A stretch of 56,321 bases of DNA from Micractinium sp. NFX-FRZ. Its lineage: Eukaryota; Chlorophyta; Trebouxiophyceae; Chlorellales; Chlorellaceae. This document shows positions 1 to 12,300 of the stretch, in pieces (positions within the stretch are counted from its first letter, which is position 1; each line of letters opens with the position of its first letter). A program made the position numbers and the translations under genes. The notes under the pieces are model-generated. The model did not search any database and had not been told where the DNA came from. It worked only from the letters and a program-made list of their open reading frames with translations. The DNA lies in NCBI GenBank assembly GCA_029339195.1, contig JAPTJF010000411.1, positions 1 to 56,321 of the forward strand, read 5' to 3'.

Positions 1-1709
1 CAGGCGCATGCCACTCCACGCTGAGAAGGCTTGCACCCGCAGTAGGAGCTGTTGCATGTCCGCTCTTGACCCAGCTACGAATGGTGTTCCGTCCCTGATT
101 GAGCGGCTGGCAGGCTGCCAGCTCACCGCCGCCCGCCACACCCAAGCGCAGGTGTTCGCCAGGGGTTTCTGCGTTACAGCAAATCCAACTAGCTCCACTT
201 CGAGCAACACGTACTGTCACAGCCAAACTGTTAAAAACATATGCATGGGCGGCCGCCCAACTGGAGCAGCACCAATGGCCAGCGGCAGCCAGCGCCTCCC
301 ATGGAGGCTGGCGCACCCTGGCAGAGCCGTCGGCGTCCAAGGCGGGCAGGTCTGCAGCGTTGGATCCAAGTGCCTAAAGCAGCAGCCCCGAATCCTCCCC
401 CCCTTGACCGCCTCTATGGTGCACACCCAGCCCCAACGCTGCTGCGGAAAAGTGGGCTGCCGCCTCGGTCTGAGGCAGATTGAACCATCTTCAGGTGCAT
501 TCCGCTGACGCTGGCGGCGAGTGATGTGCCGCCATGGCATCAGCCGACGATCAGGCCAGGGTGGCGCAGCTGGCCTTTTAAGCAGCAGCGAGCTGGTGTC
601 CCATGATGCAGACGAGGACGAGGGGCGAGTCAAGCCGCATCACTGTGCATGACCCGACGACCATCAGCAGGCCTGGGCAGTGCACACACCGGCGGGCAGG
701 CATACCTTGGCTGGCGTGGGCAGCACCCACGTGATCTGGCACGTCTCCATGGCACCTGGTCAATATCAACGTGCAGCACCCCTCATGCACTGCCTGTGCC
801 GTTCACGAGTTTTTTGCGGTACCACTCCCTGCCAAAGCTCGGCCAAAACAGCGCAGCTTTACTATGATACTTCAAGTGTGTGGCATGCTCAACTAGGTCG
901 TTGAATAACCCAGGGACCACTGAAAGTGCATGGTGCAGGCTTGCAGGGTGGGTGGTATTGCCTGCTCTCAAGTGTCGACTTGCACTGGCAGGACCGGATT
1001 GTCGGCCCGGCCCCTTGGCTTGCATGCCTGTTGCAAATTGCTGCCAACATCTTGCCTTCTACCGAGAAACAGGGAGTTTCTTCCATTCTTATCAATAATG
1101 AATCTTTTCAAGCATGGTGTGTGAGGGGGAGGGCATGTCCCTGCTCGCCGCTGACCGGCCGCAGCGCCAGGGTGCAGCAGCTTCCGCCTAGCATGCATCT
1201 GGCGGTGTTGGCCCAGCGTTTGGGCAGCCGTTTCCAGCGACTGCTGCGTTGGTGGTTTCTTCACAAACCGTTTAGACTGGAAACCAGCACCGGGGCAAGC
1301 GTGCGACGAAAGGGAGCTCTCTGCCCGCCCAGCTGCGCGGCTCTCCCTGTTCGAAGAACCACCTTGATTACCGGGTGCGTCCCCTGCTAGTGCCAGGGCG
1401 GGCCTCTTATCCCCCAGCCCGCACCTCGTACCCGCTGCCCCCTGAGCGAAGCGGCTAGCCGCGGCGGTACCTGGGCAAGCCACGGCCGATGATGGCATAT
1501 GAGGCGCGCCGCAGCGTGCAGCCTGCGCCCCCACGCGGGACTGCCGCCGCTGCCTGCCCGCACCCTGCCGGCGGTCGTAGTAAGCGTGCCGTGCCAGGCT
1601 GCTGCTGCCCGCTGCACGGACCCCTAAACCTCCATCATCCTTGTTGCAGGCCGCCGAAGCCTGGGACTCAGCCTCCAGGCGAGGCTGCTGCCTTGAGACG
1701 GCTCGGGCC
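1..1709. other. Upstream region of receptor kinase gene, no gene recognised
   Basis: No open frame here shows a recognisable domain or splice-consistent exons. A pyrimidine-rich tract ending in an acceptor-like TTGCAG at about 1642-1647 suggests that the leader of the downstream kinase gene may contain a 5'UTR intron. The rest is presumably promoter and leader. The frames at 8-508 (+) and 968-1918 (-) look like chance frames in GC-rich DNA. Confidence 0.5.
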
Positions 1710-4700
1710 ATGGGCGGAGCAGCGCGCGTGCCGCCGGCGCTGGCGGCGCTGCTCGCCGCCCTGCTGCTGGCGGCGGCGCCGACCGGCACTCGTGCGCAGC
1801 TGAATCCGGCCATTTTGGAGGCCATAAAGGACAACCCAGTCATCATGCAGTATGTGGCACGCGTGGTGGTGACGGACGGGTGCAAAACGGACACCTCCCT
1901 CTTCACACTTGACATCAACCAGGTGAGCGCGTGTGTGCATGGCGGCTCACGGCGTGCCCGCTTTCAGCTTGCTTTCGCGTAGCGCCCCGGTGCCACATTG
2001 CGCGATCCCCCTTCACCCTGTCAGCGCGCTCTGGCCGTCACCATCGAGGCTGGCAACCCACCGCTATGCCACCTCCATGCTCTCCGTCCTCCTGTGTGCT
2101 CGCGCGGCTCCTTCTCAACACTGCTGCGGCCGAGCAGTGCCTGGGGCGTTGCTGCAAGGTCTGGGGCATTGCTGTTCTGGGTGCTGCTGTTGCTTGTGGC
2201 AGCACCACCGTCCCCTCATTGCGCCGCCTGCTTCGTGCCTCCCTTCCCTGTGCCCATCTACCCTGCCCGCACGGCCTCCCTGCCTCTTCTGCTCCGTGGC
2301 CTACCCGCAGTGCCCCAAACTGATCGCCTGGTTTGACGCCATCGCGGCCAACGCAACCGAGCTGCCGCAGCTGACCTGCGAGCCGTCGTGCCGGAATGAG
2401 TTTTCAAAGGCAAGTGTACAGGTTTCATGCCTCCACTGCCTGCCCACCTCCCTGGCTCCACTGCCGCCCTGCGTCCATTGCCTGCACCCCTGCATGTCTG
2501 ATGCGCACACCGCGCTGCGGCTCTCCTGTGTTGGCACACACAGGAGAGGCTTGCCGCGCGTGTCCCTGCCCACTCCAACCCCGCCTCACCCCGCCCCAAC
2601 CTGCCCCTGTTCCTCCCCTCAGCTGAGCGACCCCTGCTTCTTCGGTTTGCAAGATACATTCTTTGCCAACGGTGCGTGGGAGTGGATGCAGGTTGGGCAC
2701 GGGTGGGTCCAAGCAAGGGCTGGAGTGGGCCTTCGCACATCAAGCAGCCGGAAGGTACACAACCTTGTGTGTAGAGCAAAGCCTTGGGGCGTCGGCAACG
2801 TGTTGAATAAATCTGCATGGGCCGCGCTGCAGGCACCAATGCGGACTACCGGGACATCGGCAACACATACCTCAACGCCTGCTTTGGGCGCAACACGCCC
2901 TCAGCCACTGTGCCCACGCCAGGTGCGCGCTGTGGTCACGCTGTGCGCGCGGCGTGCTGCGCGGCTCGGGCTGCTTGGCTCGGGCGGGGGCGCCTGGCTC
3001 TTACCCTTGAATGTTTGCGCTGCTGCAAGTGGAACGGTCACCCCCCACGCATGCCTCCTTCCCCCCACGCTCCGCCGCTGCCCTCACTTGGCGCCGCAGA
3101 GGCTGCACCGCTCAACCCTGATACTGTGGAAGCCTGCGCCAACTGCGGTTGGGCCTTCTCTCACCCACTCACCTTCCAACCCACTGCCCCCTTGTGGCAC
3201 CGCAGAGGCCGCCCCGCTCAACCCCAACATCGTGGAGGCCTCCTATGCCAACCCACTGGTGCTGCGCTTTGTGACCGCCGTGCGGCTGACCCCCGCCTGC
3301 TCAAATGACACCGCCATGACGTCTGTCGACATCAACCAGTGCCCCTCGGTGCTCGCCTTTTTGGCGGAGCTGGAGCGCAACGGCACGGTGCGCGGCGCGC
3401 CGACGTGCGAGGACAGCTGCAGGAGGGAATATGCAAAGGTGGGTGGGTGGGCGGGCGCGGTGAGCCCTGGGCACGGGATGTGGGTGGGAGGGGGTGGGTG
3501 CTATCCGGTTTGCACAGGTTGCAGGTGGGTACGGGTGGGTACGGGGTGTGGCGGCGGTGCGGGACGACACATGGCGCAGCAACCACGTGCGTTACCACAC
3601 GTGCCTGTTGCCCTGTGCACGCGTCGCCGGCCTCTGTGCTGCGCCATGCCTCCCCCCACGTGCGCCCTGCCGCCCTGCCGCCCCGCCTGCAGCTCAGCGC
3701 GCCGTGCATCGCGGGCATTCAGGAGTCGCTGGCGGCAGTGCTGGACGCCCAGCTGTCCACTGTGGGCCCCATCTACCTCTCCTCCTGCCTAGCCACCGCA
3801 TCCCTGGTGCTGCAGCAGTCGCCCCCGCCGCCACCGGGTGCGGCTTTGCTGGCTGTTGCAGTCCTGTCTGTTGGTTCGCAGTGTGGTTGTGTGACAGTAC
3901 CAGGTGCAGCTTGGGCGCATGTGGCTGTGTGGCTGCATGAGTGGGTACACGATTGAGTGCATGAGTGGGTACACGAGTGGGTGCATGAGTGGGTACACGA
4001 GTGGGTGCACGCAGGCTGCTGCGCGCGGGTGGATCAGCACATGGTCTGGTTTGCCCTGGGAGGGAAAGAGGGCGGGGTTGGTCCACACTGGGAGGGAGAG
4101 GTGTAGAGCCCCTGCTCCCGCTGCTCTGCCAACACCCGTGCTGTGTACCGCTGCCCGCTGTTGCTGGCTCCCGCTGGTCGCTGGCTCACGCACACGCCTT
4201 CCGGCCTGCCTGCAGAGGCTGCTCCCGGAGGCGGCGACGCGGCAGGCGGCAGCAGCAGCGGGTCCTCTCTGTCAGGCGGCGCAATCGGCGGCATCGTGGC
4301 CGGCAGCCTAGGTGAGTGTGTGGGTCCACTTGGCACAGCCACACCGCTGCTTGCCCCAGCGCGGACGCTGTGCCAGCTTCGTTCCTCACCAGTAATTCAG
4401 CTTCCTTCCTGTCTGCGCCAGAGCACCGCATGCATGGCACCTCTTGCCCTCTCTGCTGCAGTGGTGGTCGGTGCGCTGGTGGCTGCCCTGCTGGTGCTGC
4501 GCCGGCGGCAGCGGGCCAGCAGGCAGGCGGCGGCGCACGCCTCGCTGGAGCGCATTGCTTCACTAGATGACGAGAAAGAGAAGGCCGGGTCCTCCGAGCA
4601 GGGCGGCAAGGCCCCTGGTGGCAGCAGCCGCGGCGGTGGCAGGGGCGGGGGTGCCCCTTCTACCGACCCTAAAAATTGGCAGCAGCAACAGAAGGGTGGC

Positions 4701-7700
4701 ATCGTGCCCGGCTACAGGTGCGCGGGCTGCTCCTCTGGCCGCTGCCCGGTGCCCAGCTGGCTATACAGACCGGAAGGCACAGGGGCAGGTTGCCAGCAAG
4801 AGCATTTGTGCCTGCCTGGGCCTGCCCTTGCCGCTCTCGCACCGCAAGCCTGCCCACCCGCTCCGCCACCCTCCTCCTCCCGCCCTCCCTGGCCGCCTGA
4901 CAACCCTGGGAACCCTAAGCTCTAATTCTAAACACCACCCACCCTAAACATCCCCTCGCAGCCAGCACTCCCTGGAGAGCGACCCCATCCTCAGCTTCAT
5001 TGCCAGCCACCTGGGCAGCCAGCCGAACAGCGGGGCCTGGGGGAGCCACCTTTCGGATGCGCCCACGCCCACGCACCCCAGCGACCGCCCCGTCAGCGCC
5101 ATCTCGTCGTTTGGCAGCAGCGCCGCCGGCATGTCGGACGTGTCGCAGTGGGCGGTGGACTGGGGGGAGATACACATGGAGCGCTTCATCGGGCGCGGCT
5201 CCTGCGGGCGGGTGAGCCGGGGGCCTGAGGAGCTGGAATTAGGTTGCGGAAGTGGGTGGGTGGAGGGGGCGTTGGGTGGCAGAGGGAGTCGGGCACCGCG
5301 GCGCCCGCCGCTTGCCGCCCCGCCCGCTCGCCTCCATGCCCAGCCTCCCAGATCACCCCACCACCATTGCCACCGCCTTAAATTTTCAACCATCATCTTC
5401 CCCAACAGGTGTATCTGGCCGTCTGGCGTGAGACCCAGGTGGCTGCCAAGGTGCTGCTGAGCAGCGACCAGCTGGAGGAGGGTCTAGACAGCCTGGAGCT
5501 GCCTCTATCAACCATGCGCGAGCTGCACAAGGAGGCGCAGATGCTTTCTCGAATCAGGCACCCGCACATCGTGTCCTTCATGGGCCTCTGCTCCATGCCG
5601 CCCTGCATCCTCACAGGTGGGTGGGCGTGCGCGTGTGTGTGTGTGCGCAGAAGGGGTGAGGTACGGGAGCCATCTGGGTGAGGTTGAGGACTCGGTTGGG
5701 GAATCAATTGGGGCTGGATTAGGGGCTAGGTTGGGGAATCACTTGGGGCTGGAATAGGGGCTAGGTTGGGCAATCAATTGGGGCTAGATTAGGGGCTAGG
5801 TTGGGGACCCGCTGGAGTCCAAATGGCGACTGGATGGGCAGCACACGTATGTTGCCGCAGGGCGGCATGCCAGGCAGCGCCGCCGCTCACATCTGCCACC
5901 GCTCACGCCTGCCATTCTTGCCCGTTCCCTCCTCCAACAACGCTGAAACACTGTCCAGAGTACTGCCCCCACGGCTCGGTGTACGAGATGCTGGGGCGCG
6001 CCAAGCGGGGGCAGCTGGATCGGGAGCTCACCTGGGACCTGCGCTTGCGCATGGTGAGCGGCAGGCAGCAGGGGGGAGGCGGCTGCTGGTGGGAGCGCCC
6101 GTGTACAGCGCACAAGTGCTATGTAACACACGCCTTGGGCTGCAGCAGCACTGAGGCGTACTGCCCTACCAGCCTACCTTGCCTGCCTGCCCACTTCCGC
6201 CGCTCCTCTTTTAGGACAGGGGTTGCCGCCAAGCACACCACGGCGGCGCCCCTGCCAGCCGTGCCCGCCCGCCTCCCTGCTCCTTACACCCTGCACATGC
6301 ACCCGCTCCTTGCCCCCTCCGCCACCTGCAGGCCATTGATGCAGCGACCGGCCTGCACTACCTCCACTCCTGCTCGCCCCCCGTGCTCCATCGCGACGTC
6401 AAATCGCCCAACTTGCTGGTGGACGAAAGCTTCCGGGTCAAGGTGCGTGGGAAGGGCCCCGCCTCTGTGCGTGCCTGGTTGTGTTCATCTCAAAAACGGC
6501 AGGCGGGGCCAGGCAGCAGCAGGCGGCTTGCCTTTGGCACGAAAGATGCGTGCCCGCTTCGCACCGTGGTGCATCGTGCCGTGGTGAGCGCCACCAAACA
6601 TGAAGTTGCCCCCCCCCGGGCCCCCCCCCCCCCCTCCCTCCCCCCTCCCTGTGTGTGTGTCCTCAGGTCACCGACTTCAACCTGAGCAAGCTGCTGCAGC
6701 AGGAGAAGCAGACCAGCGACAGCAGCGCGGGTGCCACAAACCCCACCTGGCTGGCAAGTAGTCCCTGCTGAATCTGATCGGATGCTGCTCCGCTGCTGCT
6801 GTGCCTTGCCGCCTTGCATGCCCCTTGTTGACCGTGCCTGCTGTTTCCTTTTGCCTGCTGCGCTGCTCCCGGTGCCTTGCCTGCGCGTTTGCCCCCTGGC
6901 CCTCCTGGCTTCCTGCATGTGTGTCACCACCTCCGAATCAATCCTCAAATGTAACTGTTGTGTGCATCCACATGCCTCCCTGCAGGCACCAGAGGTGCTG
7001 GCGGGCAGCAAGGCCACGACCGCCACCGACGTCTACGGCTTCGGTGAGTGTGCCCTCACCTTGACCACGGAGCGGCGCAGTGCAGCATGTCGCACCCGCC
7101 TCTGGTGCTCCCGCCATGCAGCAAGCTGCGCCCTGCGGGCTGCCAGGCAGGGTGCACAAAACCACCAGCTTACTGCTCCCCCGCCCACCTCCCAACTTGT
7201 CCCCCCTCCACCCTGAATGCTCTCTTGGTGCAGGCCTGGTGATGTACGAGCTGTTGACGTGGCAGCTGCCCTGGAGCACCTCCGGCCCGTCCTACCGGGT
7301 GCGTGCCGCAGCCCACTGCACAGCCTGGCTGCTGCCGCTGCTGCTGCCGCTGCTGACGCTGCGCCTCCTTAGCCCATGATCGGGTTCTTCAACAGCACGC
7401 CAGCCCAGGCCCACCTGCTCTCCCACACGTCACTTGCTTGGGTTTGGGTTCAAGACCGTGCAGCTGACCGGTCGCTTTCACGCTACACAGCATGACCTCC
7501 CCTCCGTTCCCTTGCTTCCCTGGCTCTCCCGCAGACGGTCCAGCTGGTGCTGCGCGGGGACCGGCCGCCCCTGCCGCCATTGGAGGAGCTGCCTGGATAC
7601 GCCTCCATCCCTCCCGCCAGCCTGGAGCAGTACTGCCAGCTCATGAGGTGGGCAACTGGGTGGGCTCTTGATCATGCACGCTGTTGGCTTTCCCAGCTCG

Positions 7701-8014
7701 CACAGCACAGCACAGCGTGCGCTCCTCTCCGCCAGATGGCGGCAGGCCAAACACGCACAGCACAGTACAGCGTGCGCTCTTCCCGGCCAGCTGGCGAGCG
7801 GCCCCGCCTGTTGCTGCCCTGCATGCTGGCCAGCCCACCGACCTTTGAAGCCTCTCGCTGGCCTGCTGCCTGCAGGGAGTGCTGGGGGCAGGAGCCGGAG
7901 GAGCGCCCCTCCTTTGCCACCGTGGTGCCCCGCCTGCGCGCCATGCTGGCCCACCTGTCGGGCAGCAGCAGCGGCGACCTGTACCGAGCGTCCTCGGCCG
8001 CAGTGTCGGTGTGA
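1710..8014 (+). CDS. Receptor-like protein kinase (TKL type) with duplicated Cys-rich ectodomain
   Basis: Predicted single-pass membrane Ser/Thr kinase, 768 aa, 17 exons: 1710-1922, 2311-2409, 2623-2671, 2833-2922, 3206-3438, 3693-3837, 4216-4311, 4462-4717, 4962-5211, 5409-5616, 5959-6053, 6332-6442, 6667-6753, 6986-7043, 7234-7298, 7535-7647, 7876-8014. The start begins a clear signal peptide (Leu/Ala-rich, ending TRAQ). Residues about 31-150 and 151-276 are two homologous Cys-rich repeats, each with LNP near the start, DINQCP in the middle and a CExSCRxE motif. A basic-flanked membrane segment follows (VVVGALVAALLVLRRRQ, about 309-325), then a kinase domain at about 460-745. Kinase motifs: glycine loop IGRGSCGRV, AAK Lys about 491, HRD Asp about 600, APE. 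The DFG glycine is replaced (DFN, about 618-620). Introns 2 and 13 have GC donors. The ligand is unknown and the ectodomain matches no family I recognise. Confidence 0.85.
2410..2622 (+). other. GC-AG intron (kinase intron 2)
   Basis: The donor is AAAG|GCAAGT. It is placed here because the exon then ends CRNEFSK, exactly parallel to CRREYAK at the same point of the second ectodomain repeat, where a normal GT donor is used. Confidence 0.7.
3091..3253 (+). repeat. Intronic copy of the start of kinase exon 5
   Basis: The segment 3091-3143 repeats 3197-3253, including the acceptor (CGCAG|AGGC). The real copy encodes EAAPLNPNIVEASYAN. The upstream copy reads EAAPLNPDTVEACAN and then diverges without a supported exon. 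It is a tandem duplicate of an intron-exon junction left in intron 4. Confidence 0.75.
3938..4009 (+). repeat. 24-bp minisatellite, three units
   Basis: Three tandem 24-bp units begin TGAGTGGGTACACGA. They lie in kinase intron 6. Confidence 0.8.
5694..5806 (+). repeat. 35-bp minisatellite, three units
   Basis: Three tandem 35-bp units begin GGTTGGGGAATCAATTGGGG and carry a few substitutions. They lie in kinase intron 10. Confidence 0.8.
6754..6985 (+). other. GC-AG intron (kinase intron 13)
   Basis: The donor CTG|GCAAGT gives the continuous kinase motif TWLAPEVL across the junction. The nearby GT two bases downstream would shift the frame through the APE motif. Confidence 0.75.
7700..7796 (+). 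repeat. 55-bp tandem duplication in an intron
   Basis: Copies at about 7700-7741 and 7755-7796 share CACAGCGTGCGCTC and CCAG(A/C)TGGCG. They lie in the last kinase intron. Confidence 0.7.
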
Positions 8015-9376
8015 GGCCAGTGATACCAAATAGTGGGCCGGCAGTACCGCACCGCCCTGCTGGCAGGCTGTACAGCCAGGGAGAGGAGGGGGTTCTTGGA
8101 TGACTAGCCAGCCGCCCTTCCCTGCCAGCGCCACCCTACATTTGTTCTCCCTCTTACAGTCAAGCTCAGTCCGCAAACCCAGGCTCCAGTTCACCTGCCC
8201 TTTTTCCACCGCTTTCAGTACGTATATTCTCTCATTGTGTGTGTGGGCCTCTCCCCTGCTGATCCCATGCCCACGTATTGGACGTCGCCCCTTTATCAAT
8301 GGATGCTTCACCTGCCTGCTCCCACCTCAAACGTAATGCATGCACAGGGCAGCATGCGGGCGTCACTGTGCACAACATGCTGATGCAACCACACACTTCT
8401 TTACCCAGACCAACATACTCTTGAGTGTAATACACAACTGTACTGGCTTGGAGGGCGCGTCTGGAAGCAGGCGACGGCGGCACGCTGTCGACAGTCCGAA
8501 ACGCCCGGCGGCGCCAGGTCATGACGCGAGAATACTCGATGTGCATGGCGCCCGCCCTTGCTTCGGCAACTACCCAGCGCTTACTTTATGGCATTGGATG
8601 GTCTGCACTGGCGGCTGTGCATCCCCCCATCCTTCGGAAACCCACTCCCTGCATGCAAATCGTCACAATGATCCCGAGAGTCTTGCCCGCCACACCTGCC
8701 ACCTTTGTACGGCAAGCACTGTCATGGCATGTTGAGCTGCCGGGGGACTCATTTTAGGCCTAGCAGGCAGGCAGGGGTAGCTGCGCAGTTGCTGTATTGG
8801 GGTCACCTGGAAGTGACCTATCTGCTGGCGGCGCTGTGCGAGCCTGCGGGGCTTTCAAGGGTGACGGTGTGACGGTGACAAATCGGCCTGCGCCTGGGGC
8901 CTGCTGCACGTGCCTGCGCTGGGCCAACCTGGGCCTGGAGGGCGGCCCGGCGGCGGGCGGGGACGCGCCTGCAAGCAGTGCATCGCCTGCAGTGCGGTCT
9001 GGCACACCGGCGCGGGCTGCTTGCAAGCCGACTGGCGGTTGGGGCACCGGCACGTGGGCACGGCGGGGCGGCCAGCGGCGGCGGCGCCGGCAGCAGCTGC
9101 GGCTACCCCTTTCTATGCACCCGCGCACTCTGCCCGCCACCCCAAACACTGGCTGGGTTCAGGGTATGTTTGAAGCTGGGTGCAGGTATGTTTGGGGTGC
9201 AGCCAAAATGGGATACGTGTACTCCCTGCATCATCATCACACATGCAAGGCGCCCCCATATGTTCTACCAAGTTTCGAGGTATCCGACCGCAACCTGCTT
9301 TCAAAAGTATTGCTAAGAAAACGCACAGCAAGGGAGGCCGGCGCAGCTGCCCGAACCCAAACACGGCCCACACTCG
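8015..9376. other. Intergenic region between kinase and hydrolase genes
   Basis: It holds the 3'UTR of the kinase gene and the promoter/leader of the hydrolase gene. No gene was recognised. The stretch 8970-9115 resembles 13310-13440, beyond the far end of the next gene. Confidence 0.5.
8426..8430 (+). terminator. TGTAA polyadenylation signal, kinase gene
   Basis: TGTAA, the usual chlorophyte poly(A) signal, lies about 410 bases after the stop codon at 8014. Confidence 0.5.
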
Positions 9377-12300
9377 ATGGCGGTCGACCGCCGCCGCGTC
9401 GCTCTGCCCTGTTTACTGGCGCTCTGCATCACCCTGGCGAGCCGTGCGGCGAGCGCGGGTGCGGCCCGCCTGCCCCGTTTGGGGAGCCGCCTCCTCCGCT
9501 ACCCCCCTGGCGCCCCACCCTGGGCGGGGGCGGTGTGCACTCCTGCTGCCCTCGGAGGACACTGGTACCGCTGCGAAGCCCGACCTGGGCCACACCTCTT
9601 CCATTCAAGACCCCCTCTTGCAGGCACAACTCGCACGCTGAGTTGCAGGAACCAGGCGGGAGAACACGGGGTGCTTTACCTGCCCGACGGCTACCAGGGC
9701 CGACCGCTGCCGCTCGCCGTGCTGCTGCATGGTTCCGGGCAGCGGGGCCAGAAGATGGTGGATGCCTTTAAAACACTCGCGGACAGCCACAAGTTTGCCA
9801 TCGTGGCCCCAGACTCCAATGTAGCCTTCTACTGGAACCCTACCGACTACAGCACCCCTGGCACAGACCTGCCGCACATCGCGAGCTGCCTGGCAGAGGC
9901 GAGGCGTGCCAAGGGTGTGAGGGTGGACGCCGCCCGCATCCTCGTCGCCGGCTTCTCAGGTGCGCCTGTCCTGCCTGCCTGCCTGCCCGCCCGCCTGCCT
10001 GCCCGCCTGCCTGCCCTGCCCGCCTGCCTGCCTGCCCGCCTGCCTGCCTGCCCTGCCTGCCTGCCTGCTGCCCACTTGCCTGCCTGTCTGCCTGCCCGCC
10101 TGCCTGCCTGTCCTGCCCGCCTGCCCGCCTGCCCGCCTGCCTGCCCTATCGAGCCTGTGACCGATGTCCGCCTGGCGAGTGTGTGTGTTCACAGGCGGCG
10201 GCCAGATGGCGCCCTACGTCGGCCTTGGCTACCCGGAATACTCGTCTCTGGCCGTCATGCATGGCAGGATCAGCCCCGCCGGCGAGGCGTACTACCGGGC
10301 GGCCAACTGGCCCCACGTGTGGTACAGCAGCAGCAGGGGGGACACACTGGGAGAGTATAGCCAGTCGGCCGCTGAGCTCAAGGTGGGAGCGAAAGGTGTG
10401 AGTGCCTTGGCGTGACGCTGGGCTGGGCTGGGCTGGGCTTTGCGGTGCGGTGCAGCTGGAGGTGCTGCAGTGCTGCACCATGTTGCACCATGGTGCATCA
10501 TGCTGGACTGGAGCGGTGCTCATGCAGTGATGTGTGGCGTCCCCACCCTGGTGAGCGGCGACCTCAACGTTGACCGTGCCCTTTTGCTGGCCCGCCCAAG
10601 TACCGCCTTGCCACTCCCCTGTGCAGCGGTACTGCAACTTTCCCTCCCTCACCATTGTGCCCAAAACAAAGTACCCCGGCGGGCATGCGATGAGCACCCA
10701 GGAGAAGGAGGAGATGGTCGCCTGGTGGGTGGGGTTTGTGGGTAGAATTGATAGTGGGTTTAATGGGTGAGTTTGATGGGTGGGTTTGATGGGTGGGTGG
10801 GTGGGCTGCCGAGTGACTTTCGGCTTCGCTGCCGGGCTAGCGCCCACTCACAGGGCAGCTTGGGCCGCAGCCGGCAGCCAACACACCGGCAGCTCGTTTC
10901 TGCCTCGTGATTCACAGCTAGCACCACCGCTGCGGCTGCAGGTGGCTCAACGGGGCTGGCAGCAGACCGCGTGGCAATCCAGGAGGTGGGCGGGCACCCT
11001 GCATGCCGAAATTGAGGGGCGCCATCCTGCCATGTGATGACAGACCCCATGGGTGCACAAGTAATTATTGTGATAAGTGGGGATGTGATGTGATGAGATA
11101 CCCCAGGGTGCACAAGTATTTGTTCTTCCCACCGGCTTTGCAGGCGGCATCCCCCTGCTGCCCGCCACCACCGCCTCGGCGCGCGCCCTGCAGAAGCGCC
11201 TCGCCCTCGCCACCTGGTACGCGCTTGCCATCAGAAAGGACGGCACCGTGCTGGGCCTGCCCATCCCCGGCCGCAACTGCTCCTTCTTCCTGGCCGCCAA
11301 CTGCCCCACCTGGTGCGGCGCCTGGTGCGCCGCACCCCGCTTCGTCACAAAGCCAGCGCTGGCCGTGGCCGCCAGCCCCACCACTGGCGACCACCGGTAC
11401 GTGGCGCTCAGCAAGCAGGGTGGCACCCTGGAATACTTTGATGAGTACGGCAGGGGGTGCGGGGTGCGCTGCTCGGGGACCACGTCCAAGCGCTGCCTGC
11501 GCGGCATCCAGGCCATCGCCGAAGGTGCGCGCTGGGGAGGCGCGCCTTCGACTGCCCAGCTGCAGCCGGTTTCCGGGAGCACTGCACAATGCTGAAGCAC
11601 GCCTCTGCTCCCCGCTCTGCTCTTCACCACTGCTACCTGCAGTTATGCAGCAACCTCCGCCATGAAGCACACCCTGCCTGCACCCTTGTGCAGGCTAGGT
11701 GCACTTGCTGGTGCTGTTCACCCCCTCCTCCCATCCCCCTCCCACACCCTCCCTCCCCCCGCAAATTCCCCTGCAGGCTACGTTCACTCGGTGGTGCTGT
11801 TCGCCGACGGCAAGGTGGGCTGCTTCTCTACGGGCGTGTTTGGCGGCTTGCACCCGGAAATGTGTTCGTCCATGCCACGCGCGCTGGCCAACGTTGTGGC
11901 GGTCGCGGCAGGTGAGCTCGAGCTGTCGTCGAGTCGTGGCAGCCTGCAGTGAATGGTGGCACCGCAGGCAGCTCCTCAGCATCCCTGCTTCTCCCAACTT
12001 CACCCACACTACACGCACTCACAAGAGGTACGTGCCCCCACCCACCACCCACCACGCCCATGCCTGTGCCGGCACGCAGCCCCCACCCACAGCCTGGCAC
12101 TGCGCAAGGACGGCACCGTGGCCGCCTGGGGCTGCGAGAGCGTGAAAGATAGCGCGTGTGCGGTGCCGGCAGGCCTGCAGAAAGTGGTGGCGGTGGCCGC
12201 GGCCGAGTACTTTTCGATGGCGCTGCTGGCGAGTGGCTCGGTGAGCAGCCGCGGTGCCCTGGGGAGGGGGCAGGCTGTCGTGCAAGTGCAGCCCTGCCGA

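Noticed and set aside
8..508. Open frame of 166 codons at the left end
   Set aside because: No domain, odd composition and no splice or poly(A) support. Such frames are common by chance at this GC content.
968..1918. Minus-strand open frame of 316 codons
   Set aside because: It lacks an ATG at its start, overlaps the leader and first exon of the kinase gene in antisense, and has no recognisable content.
3100..3200. Possible extra exon (EAAPLNPDTVEA) in the receptor kinase
   Set aside because: It has an acceptor but no matching donor, and including it would duplicate the ectodomain start and shift frame. Better explained as a junction duplicate.
1933..3792. Long + strand open frame of 619 codons
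   Set aside because: It reads through several introns of the receptor kinase gene. Only part coincides with real exons, and the kinase model explains them with conserved motifs and matched phases.
9967..10147. CCTG/CCCG array as a CRISPR or coding repeat
   Set aside because: Units are four bases with no spacers, and the array lies wholly inside an intron.
10780..11037. Alternative end of the hydrolase gene in another frame
   Set aside because: That frame gives no conserved sequence. The chosen frame links both domains with consistent phases. Not fully excluded.
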